In this document: one piece after another, positions 9,594-18,666 of the stretch
How the letters are laid out: each line of letters starts with the position of its first letter
Numbering within the stretch: the stretch's first letter is position 1
From: Phormidium tenue FACHB-1050
GTDB lineage: Bacteria; Cyanobacteriota; Cyanobacteriia; Pseudanabaenales; Pseudanabaenaceae
Length of the DNA stretch: 38,267 nucleotides
Assembly (NCBI RefSeq): GCF_014696925.1
Contig: NZ_JACJQY010000050.1
Span: 1-38,267 of the forward strand
Direction: 5' to 3'
Position numbers and translations under genes: made by a program
Notes under the pieces: generated by a model
Seen by the model: the letters and a program-made list of their open reading frames with translations, nothing else
Told to the model about the DNA's origin: nothing
Databases searched by the model: none

Positions 9594-9896
9594 TTAGCAT
9601 TTGCAGATCGAGATTTTTTGTGAGGAGTTTGAATATTGTGGCGCAAATGCTAAACCCCTTGTTTTCTTGAGATCACCTAACGTAAACATCGCCTCAACCT
9701 CCTCTCGAATCACTTGGGGAAACTTATACAGCAAAACTGTCTCAATAAATTCTATCATCCTCTCGCGATCGCCTTGCCCCACCCGTTCAGCTAACTGATG
9801 GGCTAAGGCTATGCTTTCCTTCTTGGGCGCAACGATCAACTTTACAAGTCCCAAACTCAATGACTCAGACTCTGGCAATTCATCCAGATAGTTTAG
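9594..9896 (-). pseudogene. C-terminal fragment of a DUF2887/Rpn-type PD-(D/E)XK nuclease-like protein
   Basis: The frame reads LNYLDELPESESLSLGLVKL, then IVAPKKESIALAHQL and ETVLLYKFPQVIREEVEAMF, resembling the C-terminal half of the DUF2887/Rpn-type (recombination-promoting nuclease-like) proteins common in cyanobacteria. A stop immediately precedes it at 9899-9897, no ATG start is present, and the PD-(D/E)XK catalytic half is absent. The 3' end runs into an intergenic palindrome that supplies the stop. It sits between the shared 3'-flank repeat and the end of the next CHAT gene; the equivalent place near 2135 lacks it. I judge it a decayed remnant. Confidence 0.65.
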
Positions 9897-9941
9897 TCAA
9901 GGAAACAGTTTTTATGTCGTGATGATGGCAGTAAATACTGT

Positions 9942-12479
9942 CTAAAATCCATTGCCGATCGCAAAAAATGCTGACCAGTAATTAGGATGATCATAGGCTT
10001 GAGAACGAATGAGTGATATTTGCGCTCGGCGTAAAGCTTCGGCAATAGTGACATCACCTTTTTGTAACTCTTTATAAAACGCTGCCATCAAAGTCTGTGT
10101 ACCAGCATCATCAACCTTCCAGAGCGAGGCGATCGCTTGTTTTGCACCTGCTTTCTGGACTTGATAGCCAAAACCCAAAATCTCTACTCCATCTCCAAGC
10201 TTCCCAACTCCTGTCTGACAGGCACTTAGGACAATTAGATCTACATTCGGGATTTTCCAATCGTTGATTTCATTGAGACGGATTTTGTCGCCATTGCCAA
10301 AAATAATGAAGGAATTCTCTGGGCTACCGATATTAAACTCCGCATGGGTGGCAAGGTGGATAATATTGTGATTTTTGAATTTTGATTCGATAGCTTGGCG
10401 GCTAAAGTTTTCTTCAGTTAAAGTAACTGAGTTTTGGAAAGAATTAGCGATCGCTTGAACTTCCTTAATGGTTGCAGGTAAAGCAGTTTGTCCAAATTTT
10501 TGCTCTCCTGCTTTACCACCAAAGGCTCCTGCGAGAATGCTAGGCTGTGCTTTAGATTGTTGCCCAAAGTCAGAGAGAATATAGGCAATCAGATTACTGA
10601 CTCGATATTTTTCGATTAGCCACTGCTTGCCATCGTATAGCGCCGCTAAAGGAACATATCGCAATTTTCCATCGGTTGCGTAGAGAATTGTTTCCGCTTT
10701 GGCTTGTGCAAGTTCAGTTTCGACAGGTTTAATCAACAAATTGTATAGTTCTCTCGCAGATTCTTGGACATCTTCAGAGCCAGCATCAAGGAGTCCACTT
10801 CTATATTCAGCAATTAATTTTTCTAGTTTTTCTTGAGAGATTTCAACAGTACGATTAACGGGAATATTGTTGTTAGAGAAGAGGATTAACTCTAAGCGAT
10901 CGCGTAAAATTAGAGGATAAAGTAAGACCTTGCCTTGGGGGATTTGTTTTAGATAATCAGGAACTCGATTGATCTCTGATTTGGGAAGCTGTTGGATTTT
11001 GCTAGCAAGTTGGCTGTTAATTTCATGACTATTCTCAAAGCTAACCGCTAATAGCTTATCGCTAGTAGATTTCTCTGGCTCTAACATCCTCACGCCTTGG
11101 GCAGTTCGGTCATTACCCTTAATGTTTTTGAGATAGTCTTCTAGTTCTTGGACTTTGAGTAAATCTAGAACTTGGAGAGCTTCAATAACACGCCCTTGAT
11201 TGAGCAGGAGATCTGCGAGATGGCGATAGCGATCGGCGACTGTTTGTAAATAGGATTGACGATCTTCTTTACCTAGACTCCGAATATCTTTACGGATGGA
11301 TTCTGTAATCCCAATGGAAGACTTATAGAAGGCGATCGCTAAGCTAGTCTGATTGAGATTAACTAGGGTAGCCGCAATCGCAGCATTGGCATTTGCTTCA
11401 CCTTTGCGTTCACCTATTTGGCGGACAACTACAAGGTGCTGCCGATATAAATCTAGAGCCTTTTCATATTGTTTGAGCGCATAGTAAGCATTACCCAGAT
11501 TCCCTAATGTTGCACCTTCCGCTTGACGATCTTTAATAGTTTGGACAATCTCTAAGGTCTGCTGCAAATAATCAATGGCTTTTTGATGTTGCCCGATCGC
11601 ATTAAATGCATTGCCCAGATTACCTAAAGCCGTTGCTTCTCCATTGCGATCGCCGATTTGCTGATAGATTACTAGAGCCTGTTGATAAACCTCAATCGCT
11701 TGCTGGTATTTGCTTAAATAGGCATAGGCATTACCGAGATTTTCCAGAGCCTTGCCTTCTCCACGGCGATCGCCGATCGCTCTGACCAGAGTTAAGCTTT
11801 GCTGGAGCCAGTCTACAGCTTTTTGGTACTGACCTAAATAGGCGTAGGTGTTACCAATATTGCCCAGTGCATAGGCTTCTCCTTGACGATCGCGGATATC
11901 TTTGGTCGCTGCTAGGTATTGTTGATAGAAGTCTAAAGCTTTTTGATATTGCCCCAGAGCCACGTAGTCATTACCTAATAGCCCAAGAATCAGACTTTCA
12001 CCTTGGCGATCGGCTAGGTTACGAGCAAGGGCTAGTCCCCTTTGATGCTGGTCAATAGCCTTTTGATATTGTCCTAAAGCAAAATAAGCAGCTCCTAAAT
12101 TGTTGAGAAGTTTCACTTCTAAATTAGGAATTCCCAATTGCTTAGCAATTTCCAGACTTTTGCTGAAAGTATTAATGGCGTTATCGTATTGACCAAAAAT
12201 TAAGTAGACATTACCAATCAAAAGTTGAGTATTAGCTTGACTGGGATAGTCACCGATTTCTTGGTAAATCTGTAATGCTTGTTCGGCAAATTGCAAGGCT
12301 TCATGGAACTGACTCAATTGAGCTTGTTGCAGCCCTTGATTGAACAGACGATCTGCTTCAAATTTGCGAGATTGCATGGGCTGGGCTTGGGTAAGTATAG
12401 GTGTGAAAGTTAGATCAGTAGCTAATCCCACAAACCCAGTTAAAGCAAAAATTGCGATCGCATATAACCGTGAAGCCAT
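9942..12479 (-). CDS. Exported TPR-CHAT (caspase-like) protein, 845 aa
   Basis: The protein has a leader (MASRLYAIAIFALTGFVGLA to about TQAQ), about nine TPR units, the linker ALQVLDLLKVQELEDYLKN and a CHAT domain with His712 (HLATHAEF) and Cys754 (SACQTG). It ends HPNYWSAFFAIGNGF. The ATG at 12479 is chosen: AAAGGTGA lies 4-5 bases upstream, whereas the longer frame opens with a TTG inside a hairpin repeat. Its last 70 bases and 3' flank closely match those of the 2154-5816 gene, showing recent duplication or conversion. It has the fewest TPR units of the four intact copies, so repeat number differs almost two-fold within the array. Confidence 0.9.
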   Translation of the reverse strand: MASRLYAIAIFALTGFVGLATDLTFTPILTQAQPMQSRKFEADRLFNQGLQQAQLSQFHEALQFAEQALQIYQEIGDYPSQANTQLLIGNVYLIFGQYDNAINTFSKSLEIAKQLGIPNLEVKLLNNLGAAYFALGQYQKAIDQHQRGLALARNLADRQGESLILGLLGNDYVALGQYQKALDFYQQYLAATKDIRDRQGEAYALGNIGNTYAYLGQYQKAVDWLQQSLTLVRAIGDRRGEGKALENLGNAYAYLSKYQQAIEVYQQALVIYQQIGDRNGEATALGNLGNAFNAIGQHQKAIDYLQQTLEIVQTIKDRQAEGATLGNLGNAYYALKQYEKALDLYRQHLVVVRQIGERKGEANANAAIAATLVNLNQTSLAIAFYKSSIGITESIRKDIRSLGKEDRQSYLQTVADRYRHLADLLLNQGRVIEALQVLDLLKVQELEDYLKNIKGNDRTAQGVRMLEPEKSTSDKLLAVSFENSHEINSQLASKIQQLPKSEINRVPDYLKQIPQGKVLLYPLILRDRLELILFSNNNIPVNRTVEISQEKLEKLIAEYRSGLLDAGSEDVQESARELYNLLIKPVETELAQAKAETILYATDGKLRYVPLAALYDGKQWLIEKYRVSNLIAYILSDFGQQSKAQPSILAGAFGGKAGEQKFGQTALPATIKEVQAIANSFQNSVTLTEENFSRQAIESKFKNHNIIHLATHAEFNIGSPENSFIIFGNGDKIRLNEINDWKIPNVDLIVLSACQTGVGKLGDGVEILGFGYQVQKAGAKQAIASLWKVDDAGTQTLMAAFYKELQKGDVTIAEALRRAQISLIRSQAYDHPNYWSAFFAIGNGF

Positions 12480-12522
12480 AACATCACCTTTGAAGTTACT
12501 AAATAATTGTATAGCGAAATCC

Positions 12523-12600
12523 AAACCCCAGAAGTGAATAGTGCAGCTCTACGCCGCCATTCACTTCTGGGGTTTATGTCCAGACTGGCGACAGCCATAC
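12523..12600. repeat. Hairpin repeat between two CHAT genes, with a family-A end
   Basis: AAACCCCAGAAGTGAAT (12523-12539) pairs with ATTCACTTCTGGGGTTT (12559-12575). The loop is longer and less symmetrical than in the other hairpins. After the right arm comes ATGTCCAGACTGGCGACAG, the same type of end as the family-A elements at 19673, 28009 and 32303. The left end is missing or diverged, so this is a partial copy. It may also end transcription, although no T-run follows the stem. Confidence 0.7.
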
Positions 12601-12604
12601 ATTT

Positions 12605-15268
12605 TTAGGAACCACTCCCAAGCACAAAAAAGGCTGACCAATAATTGGGATGGTTGTATTGTGGTGATTTGATCAGTGATACTTGCGCTCGGCGTAAAGC
12701 CTCAGCAATAGACACATCATCCTTTTGTATTTCTCTATAAAAGGCTTCCATTAAGACTTGTGTACCAACATCATCGACTTTCCAGAGGGAGGCGATCGCT
12801 GATTTTGCACCAGCCTTTTTAACTTGATAGCCAAAACCTAAAATCTCCACCCCATCGCCCAGTTTGCCCACTCCTGTCTGACAAGCACTGAGGATGATTA
12901 GCTCAACATTTGGGAGTTGCCAATCACTAATTTCATTTAGTCTAATTTTGTCACCGTTACCAAAAACGATAAATGAGGTTTCAGGCGCACCAACATTAAA
13001 CTCAGCATGGGTTGCCAAGTGGATAATATTATGATTTTCAAGTAGAGCCTCCACAGCTTGGCGGCTAAACTTTTCCTCTTGAAGTGTAACTGAGTCCTGA
13101 AAGGAACTAGCGATCGTTTGGACTTCTTTAATCGTGGCAGGCAATCCTGACTGCCCAAATCTTCTCTCACCGCCTTTGCCCCCAAATGCACCAGCGAGAA
13201 CACTGAATTCAGCCTTTGATTTAGGAGTAAAGTCACTCAGACTATAGGCGATGAGATAGCTGATGCGATATTTTTCAATTAACCAATGTTTACCATCGTT
13301 AGCCTCTGGATCGTATAAAGCCGAAAGGGGAACATAGCGCAACATCCCGTCAGGAGCATAGAGAATTGTATCCGCTTTCGCTTGCTTCAGTTCTGATTCG
13401 ATTGGTTTAATCAAGATGTTATAAAGCTTTGATGCAGGCTCCTTAAAGTCTTCAGAACTAAGATCTAGCAATTCTACTTTGAACTCTTCAATTAAAGTCT
13501 TTAGCTCATCTTGTGTGATATTTACAGTACGACTAATTGGTAGATTTCCCTGAGAAAAAAGCACCAATTCTAGACGATTTTCCAGAATGAGTGGATAAAA
13601 TAGGACTGTGCCTTGGGGGATTTTCTGGAGATAGTCAGGCACTTTATTAAGTTCTGATTTAGGGATTTGTTGAATCTGATTAGCTAATTTGCTGTTTAAC
13701 TCAGACATCTGCTCAAAATTAATCACTGAGAAATTCTTCATAAAAGCTTTCTCGACTTCTAAAAGCCTTACTCCCTGAGATGTGCGATCAGTTCCCTTGA
13801 TGTTTTTGAGATAGTCTTCTAGCTCTTGAACTTTTAACAAATCAATAACTTGCAATGCTTCCATAACCCGTCCTTGGGTTAGCAAGAGGTCAGCCAGACG
13901 GCGATAGGATTTCTCAATAGTCGATAGATATGATTTCTGAGATTCTTTGCTGAGTCCACTAATATTTTTGCGAATAGATTCTCGAACATTAATCGATCGC
14001 TTATAAAAAAGAATCGCTAGTTCGGGTTGATTTTGTTGGGAGAAGAAAATACCAAGATTATTTAATAAACGTCCCTCCCCAGCCCGATTACTAATTTGGA
14101 TAGCAACAGCCAAAGATTGCTGGTAATAATCAATTGCTTTTTGAAATTGTCCGAGTGAATTGTAGGCGATCGCTAAACTGTTGAGTGAACCGCTTTCTCC
14201 ATCACGATCACCTATTTGTTTGGCAATTTCTAGAGCTTGTTGGTAATTGACGATCGCTGTTTGAGTATCTCCCAGAGAACGATAAGCTCCACCAAGATTA
14301 TTGAGGGCGCGTCCTTCTGTATTACGATAGCCGATTTGCCGAGCAATCACTAAGGCTTGTTGAAAATATCCGATCGCTTTGGGATATTGTTTAAGGGTAT
14401 TGTACACATTGCCAAGGTTATTGAGAGCGTCGGCTTCGCCACTCCGAGCGCCTACTTGCTTTTTGAGATCTAATGATTGCTGATAATAATCAATTGCCTT
14501 TTGATTCTCGCCAAGAACGCTATAGGCTGCACCAAGAGTATTCAAGGCATCAGCTTCACCATTGCGATCGCCGATTTCCTTTTTGATGGCTAAAGATTTC
14601 TGATATTGCTCAATGGCAGTTTGATACTTACCAAGTCCATCATAGGCAATACCAAGGGCAATATACAAATCTGATTCTCCGTCGCGATCGTCGATTTCTC
14701 TCAAAATCGGCAAACACTTCTGATAGTATTCAACGGCTTTGTTATACTGTCCAAGCAGATTGTAGGCATTGCCAAGATTGCCTAGCGAACGTCCTTCACC
14801 GTAGCGATCGCCGATTTGTTGTTTAAGAGCCAAAGCCTGTTCATGGTACTCAATAGCCTTAGTGTACTGTCCGATCGCATAGTAGACATTGCCTAAATTC
14901 CCTAAGGAATTTCCTTGATTATCGCGATCGCCAAGTTTTTTAGCAACAGCTAGCGACTGCTGATGATATTCAATTGATTTTGGATAATTTCCCAGTGAGT
15001 TATATGTATTGCCAATATTGTTGAGTGCATTCCCTTCACCTTTAAGATTTTTGATTTCACGATAAATCTGTAGCGATTTCTCAAATACTCGCAATGCTTC
15101 TCGAAATTGGCTAACTCGATTTAACTGGTTTCCTCTTTCTAAAAGCCGATCTGCTTCAGCTTGGCGATCTACTGCTGTTTGAGCTTGAATGCTTTCACTG
15201 ATCACAATCTGCAATGGCAAGCAAGATAAAAAAGTTAACATTGCCACCCCAATCGCCATATTCTTCAT
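12605..15268 (-). CDS. Exported TPR-CHAT (caspase-like) protein, 887 aa
   Basis: This is the first gene of the array in the direction of transcription. It has a leader (MKNMAIGVAMLTFLSCLPLQ to about IQAQ), about ten TPR units, the ALQVIDLLKVQELEDYLKN linker and a CHAT domain with His754 (HLATHAEF) and Cys796 (SACQTG). It ends NYWSAFFVLGSGS, the most diverged tail of the four, and has a short extra loop (DPEANDGKHW) before the LIEKYR motif. The ATG at 15268 follows GAGG by 8 bases and matches the start chosen for the paralogues; an in-frame ATG 21 bases upstream has no better site. The promoter for the array would have to lie in 15269-15370, which is free of hairpins. The role is unknown; CHAT proteins act as proteases in some bacterial immune and cell-death systems. 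Confidence 0.9.
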   Translation of the reverse strand: MKNMAIGVAMLTFLSCLPLQIVISESIQAQTAVDRQAEADRLLERGNQLNRVSQFREALRVFEKSLQIYREIKNLKGEGNALNNIGNTYNSLGNYPKSIEYHQQSLAVAKKLGDRDNQGNSLGNLGNVYYAIGQYTKAIEYHEQALALKQQIGDRYGEGRSLGNLGNAYNLLGQYNKAVEYYQKCLPILREIDDRDGESDLYIALGIAYDGLGKYQTAIEQYQKSLAIKKEIGDRNGEADALNTLGAAYSVLGENQKAIDYYQQSLDLKKQVGARSGEADALNNLGNVYNTLKQYPKAIGYFQQALVIARQIGYRNTEGRALNNLGGAYRSLGDTQTAIVNYQQALEIAKQIGDRDGESGSLNSLAIAYNSLGQFQKAIDYYQQSLAVAIQISNRAGEGRLLNNLGIFFSQQNQPELAILFYKRSINVRESIRKNISGLSKESQKSYLSTIEKSYRRLADLLLTQGRVMEALQVIDLLKVQELEDYLKNIKGTDRTSQGVRLLEVEKAFMKNFSVINFEQMSELNSKLANQIQQIPKSELNKVPDYLQKIPQGTVLFYPLILENRLELVLFSQGNLPISRTVNITQDELKTLIEEFKVELLDLSSEDFKEPASKLYNILIKPIESELKQAKADTILYAPDGMLRYVPLSALYDPEANDGKHWLIEKYRISYLIAYSLSDFTPKSKAEFSVLAGAFGGKGGERRFGQSGLPATIKEVQTIASSFQDSVTLQEEKFSRQAVEALLENHNIIHLATHAEFNVGAPETSFIVFGNGDKIRLNEISDWQLPNVELIILSACQTGVGKLGDGVEILGFGYQVKKAGAKSAIASLWKVDDVGTQVLMEAFYREIQKDDVSIAEALRRAQVSLIKSPQYNHPNYWSAFFVLGSGS

Positions 15269-15379
15269 AGCCGAAACCTCGTATTTCATCTAGCTATTTA
15301 GCATAAATGTAGTCAGGGCAAAAATAGGGTTGGTTACAAATTTAATAACAGAAAGGGATGTTTCATCGCAAAAAAGATT

Positions 15380-15479
15380 TATAGCAAAGCAAGTTTTGCT
15401 TAGGATATAAAACCCAAGAATCGAGTGGCGGCGCGAAGCGCCGCCACTCGATTCTTGGGTTTTGGTTTGTACTAGCTAA
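15380..15479. mobile_element. Family-B hairpin element, right end incomplete
   Basis: The left end TATAGCAAAGCAAGTTTTGC leads into a perfect 55-nt hairpin at 15409-15463 (outer stem AAAACCCAAG, core GGCGGCGCGAAGCGCCGCC). The right side, TTGTACTAGCTAA, matches the inside of the right end of the copy at 32187-32302 but then breaks off into other repeats. The 55-nt hairpin differs from the one at 32219-32273 at a single base. Confidence 0.8.
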
Positions 15480-15495
15480 GGAATGAAAATTAATT

Positions 15496-15548
15496 AAAAC
15501 CAAAATTTGTAGTGGCGGGCTTCGCCCGCCACTACAAATTTTGGTTTT
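15496..15548. repeat. Perfect 53-nt hairpin (GGCGGG-CTTCG-CCCGCC core)
   Basis: Arms of 24 nt beginning AAAACCAAAATTTGTAGTGG pair perfectly around the loop CTTCG. TTAATTAA lies on both sides of it (about 15490-15497 and 15560-15567), suggesting that the hairpin and its GCACAAG tail were inserted into an older inverted repeat. Confidence 0.85.
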
Positions 15549-15559
15549 AATTGCACAAG

Positions 15560-15739
15560 TTAATTAACTGATGTTACGTGGAAGGAATTCCTGCGACCCT
15601 CAAGGTTGGGGGCTGGCACGGGGGCGCAGCCCCTACTAGTTCTAAATTGTACAGGTAGGGGCAATGCCCCCGTGCTTGCCCTGTCACGCTAGCAGTAGGA
15701 AATTCATCATCTGCGTTCCACGTAACGTCAGTTAATTAA
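15560..15739. mobile_element. Family-T element, about 180 bp (copy A)
   Basis: The ends TTAATTAACTGATGTTACGT (from 15560) and the same sequence with ACGT in place of ATGT on the minus strand (from 15739) are near-perfect inverted repeats, continuing GGAA. The interior holds an arm pair around GGCACGGGGGCGCAGCCCC and GGGGCAATGCCCCCGTGC. Homologous interiors occur in copy C (28001-28281). It has no coding capacity. Confidence 0.85.
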
Positions 15740-15753
15740 TTTTCATTTCTAAG

Positions 15754-18393
15754 CTAATTTCTATAGAGATCACTATATCTCAAGGGAATAGTGATTATAC
15801 ATGTTGTTCCTTGGCTAACTTCGCTATTAATAGCAATATTTCCTTGATGCAAATCCACACATTTTTTGACGACAACTAAGCCTAAGCCAGTACCAGATAT
15901 GGTTTTGACATTTTTACCTCGGTAAAATGGTTCAAACAATTGTTTTTGATCTTCTGATGAAATACCAATCCCGCGATCTTGAACTTTGATTATGAGATCA
16001 TTTAATTGAAATTCTAGAGAAAGAGAGATACTGCCACCCTGTGGAGAATATTTAATAGCGTTGGAGAGTAAGTTAGAGAGCATTGATCGCAATAATTTTT
16101 CATCCAGACAAACATGCTGCGATTTACCGTAACAAGTAAAATTAAGTTGGTGTTGAGTACCTGCACTGAGTTGCATCTCTTCAATAAAATGACGACAGTA
16201 TGCCTCTAATGCTAAAGATTTGGGATTAAATGCAAGTTTGCCTGTCTCAGCGCGATTGATTGTCAAAATATCGTCAAGTAACTGCACCATATTTCTAACA
16301 GAATCTTGAATACGATGTAGATTGCGTAATCGTTTTTCGGTATTGTCCCATTGATGTTGAGAATTCTCAAGAACCTGTGCTGCCGCTAAAGCCGTACTTA
16401 GGGGGGTACGAAACTCATGGGATGCCATAGAGAAAAAGCGCGTTTTGAGAGCGCTAAGTTCTTTTTCCCGTTCTAAGGCAAGTCGAATTTCATCAAGACG
16501 TTTGCGTTCGGTGATATCGCGAGCATTCACCATCATCCGCAGAATGTCGGTACTATCTACAAAGGGTTGACTGATGGCTTCAAGAATCCGCCAAGTTCCA
16601 TCTTGATGGCGATGCCGAAACTCAATCGGTCGTTGCAATTCAGATGATGCTGGATTAGTTAAGCGATCGCTAGTGATTGTCCAATCTTCTAAATGGATAA
16701 AATCCTTTATATTTTTGTCCAATAGATCGACAACACCATAACCTAAGACCTTTTCAACCGATGGGCTAACATAGCCAATTGTGCCATTTATCTCAAGAAT
16801 CATAATGATATCTAAGGCATTTTCGATTAGCGATCGGAAGCGTTGCTCACTATGTCGCATGGCTTGTTCAACTTTTTTGCGCTCTGTTGTATCGCGCTGC
16901 ACCGCAATCCAATGAGTATAAAAGCCCTTAGCATCAGCCACAGGAACCAAACTAAATTCATTCCAAAATTCTGAACCGTCTTTGCGATAGTTGATCACTT
17001 CAATCGTAACGGATTTCCAAAGAGATAAAGCTTTTCGGACTTTATGAAGTTCTGCTTGATCGGTCTTAGCACCTTGTAAAATTCGTGGAGTCTGACCTAA
17101 TACTTCGTGGGGTTGATAGCCAGTAATTCTTGTAAACGCTTCGTTTACATAGATAATGCGAGGTCCTGGAGCATCTATGGGTTCTGCTTCAGTGATAATG
17201 ATTGCGTCATTTGTATTGATCACAACCGATTGTAGTAAACGGACTTGTTCAGCTTGAAGTTTCTGCTCAGTAATATCAGCGATCACAGCAACGATGCCAT
17301 TAATATGTCCATTGTTATCAGTTAGAGGAGCAGCCGAAAAGATGATATCGATCGCTGAGCCATCTTTTCTATGGCGAGTCATTTCCACTCTTGTATATGT
17401 TTTGCCCTGAAGCACACTATTTTGCAGTGTTGTACAATCTTCTAATTGATCATCCAATAGAATTGGACTAAGATAATCGACCACCTCATCTTCCTTCCAA
17501 CCAAACATTTGTTCAGCAGCAGGGTTCCAGATCTTTACTATCCCTTCTATATCCAGCATAAAAATAGCACGAGGAGAAGCGCTGACAAGAGCTTGTAATG
17601 TTTCATTGGTGTGACGTAGTGCAAGTTCAGTACGCTGTCGTTCAGAAATTTCTGTCATCAGAGAAGCGTTAGCCTTAGCGAGTTCGGCTGTGCGCTGTTG
17701 GACTCGTTGTTCTAGTTGTGTATTAAGCTGCTGAAGTTGTTTACAAAGTTCTGATTGTTGAATCGCGATCGCAACTTGGGTTGCTAGTTGCTTCATTAGT
17801 TCCACTTCCCAATCTTCCCATTGCCGAGGATAATTGCATTGATGAGCTATTAGTAATCCCCATAAATAGGTCTGAGAAGTGTCTAAATTGCCGCTTTCAC
17901 GATTTTCTTGAATAATTGGTACAACTAATTTAGCGTGAACACCAAACTGTTTTACGAAGTCAGCCAGACAAGATTCTACATTTTCTTGTTCAACATTAAC
18001 AATGGAGCGAACTTTCCCCAAGGAGTAGGCTTGATGGTATTTTTTGGGAAAAACTTCTTCGGGAAATACTTGACCTAAAATACTGGGATAGGGCGGTAAA
18101 ACAGTTTCATAAATAGCGCTACCAGTACCATCGTCCCAAAGTCGATAGATTAAGACCCGATCAGCTTGCAAGAACTCCTGAACCTCCTTTACAGTGGTTG
18201 CTAGAACTTGTTCCAGATCAAGGGATTGCCGAATTTGTAGCGCTATCTGTGTGACCAATCGTTCGCGATTGCTTTGCTGTCTCAATAAATTTTCTATCCG
18301 CCGACAACGTTTTCTTTCTCTTACTACCAAGAAAGAACTTACCAATAGCAGTAGGAGAATTAGAAAAACAACAATCGCAGAAACACTGGTCAT
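15754..18393 (-). CDS. ccaS: Membrane-anchored GAF-PAS3 sensor histidine kinase, CcaS-like cyanobacteriochrome
   Basis: The protein has 879 aa: one N-terminal membrane helix (about 3-24), a phytochrome/CBCR-type GAF domain (about 43-215), a coiled linker (ELCKQLQQLNTQLEQRVQQR), three PAS domains (about 260-380, 385-505, 515-630), a HisKA domain with phospho-acceptor His659 (FSMASHEFRTP) and an ATPase domain with N-box (NLLSNAIKYSPQGG) and G-boxes (DRGIGIS, GTGLGL). Cys142, in VESCLADFVKQFGVHAKLVV, sits exactly where cyanobacteriochromes attach the bilin; the usual following His is Leu. The ATG at 18393 is preferred over a TTG two codons earlier. The neighbours are a cpcL-type linker and an OmpR-type regulator, as in known ccaS-cpcG2-ccaR clusters. 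Synechocystis CcaS has two PAS domains, so one more here is a variation. Expected role: a green/red light sensor that phosphorylates CcaR. Confidence 0.82.
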   Translation of the reverse strand: MTSVSAIVVFLILLLLLVSSFLVVRERKRCRRIENLLRQQSNRERLVTQIALQIRQSLDLEQVLATTVKEVQEFLQADRVLIYRLWDDGTGSAIYETVLPPYPSILGQVFPEEVFPKKYHQAYSLGKVRSIVNVEQENVESCLADFVKQFGVHAKLVVPIIQENRESGNLDTSQTYLWGLLIAHQCNYPRQWEDWEVELMKQLATQVAIAIQQSELCKQLQQLNTQLEQRVQQRTAELAKANASLMTEISERQRTELALRHTNETLQALVSASPRAIFMLDIEGIVKIWNPAAEQMFGWKEDEVVDYLSPILLDDQLEDCTTLQNSVLQGKTYTRVEMTRHRKDGSAIDIIFSAAPLTDNNGHINGIVAVIADITEQKLQAEQVRLLQSVVINTNDAIIITEAEPIDAPGPRIIYVNEAFTRITGYQPHEVLGQTPRILQGAKTDQAELHKVRKALSLWKSVTIEVINYRKDGSEFWNEFSLVPVADAKGFYTHWIAVQRDTTERKKVEQAMRHSEQRFRSLIENALDIIMILEINGTIGYVSPSVEKVLGYGVVDLLDKNIKDFIHLEDWTITSDRLTNPASSELQRPIEFRHRHQDGTWRILEAISQPFVDSTDILRMMVNARDITERKRLDEIRLALEREKELSALKTRFFSMASHEFRTPLSTALAAAQVLENSQHQWDNTEKRLRNLHRIQDSVRNMVQLLDDILTINRAETGKLAFNPKSLALEAYCRHFIEEMQLSAGTQHQLNFTCYGKSQHVCLDEKLLRSMLSNLLSNAIKYSPQGGSISLSLEFQLNDLIIKVQDRGIGISSEDQKQLFEPFYRGKNVKTISGTGLGLVVVKKCVDLHQGNIAINSEVSQGTTCIITIPLRYSDLYRN

Positions 18394-18526
18394 AAGCAAC
18401 TATTCCTACAAGTATAAAGCGATAAGTACTATATACTAGAGCGATTTTCATATTAACATTGGCTATTCTAAAAGCCGCAAAAAAAGAATAAAACCCAAAA
18501 GATTAAGAGCCAAAGCCTTTTTAGGA

Positions 18527-18589
18527 AATAAAGGAACTGATTGTTGATGGTGCGGCTTCACTACGCCATCAACAATCAGTTCCTTTATT
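18527..18589. repeat. Hairpin repeat between cpcL and ccaS
   Basis: AATAAAGGAACTGATTGTTG (from 18527) continues ATGG and pairs perfectly over 24 nt with 18566-18589, leaving a 15-nt loop. It lies downstream of cpcL and upstream of ccaS (both minus strand), where it could limit read-through. A family-C motif (AAGGGTTTT with TAGCTACGCCATTT) follows at about 18605-18642. Nothing else is visible in 18394-18666. Confidence 0.8.
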
Positions 18590-18666
18590 AAATTGCAGAA
18601 CTCTTAAGGGTTTTAAAAATGCAAAATAGCTACGCCATTTGGAGTTTGGGGATGATTTTACAGAAA

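Noticed and set aside
1241-15100. Regular direct repeats of about 120 bp that could suggest a CRISPR-like or satellite array
   Set aside because: They are codons for 40-residue TPR units in open frames; the repeat sequence varies as protein repeats do, and there are no cas genes.
2154-15268. CHAT proteins as part of a type III-E CRISPR-associated caspase system
   Set aside because: No gRAMP-type effector, Cas1/2 or CRISPR array is in the window, and these CHAT proteins have export leaders.
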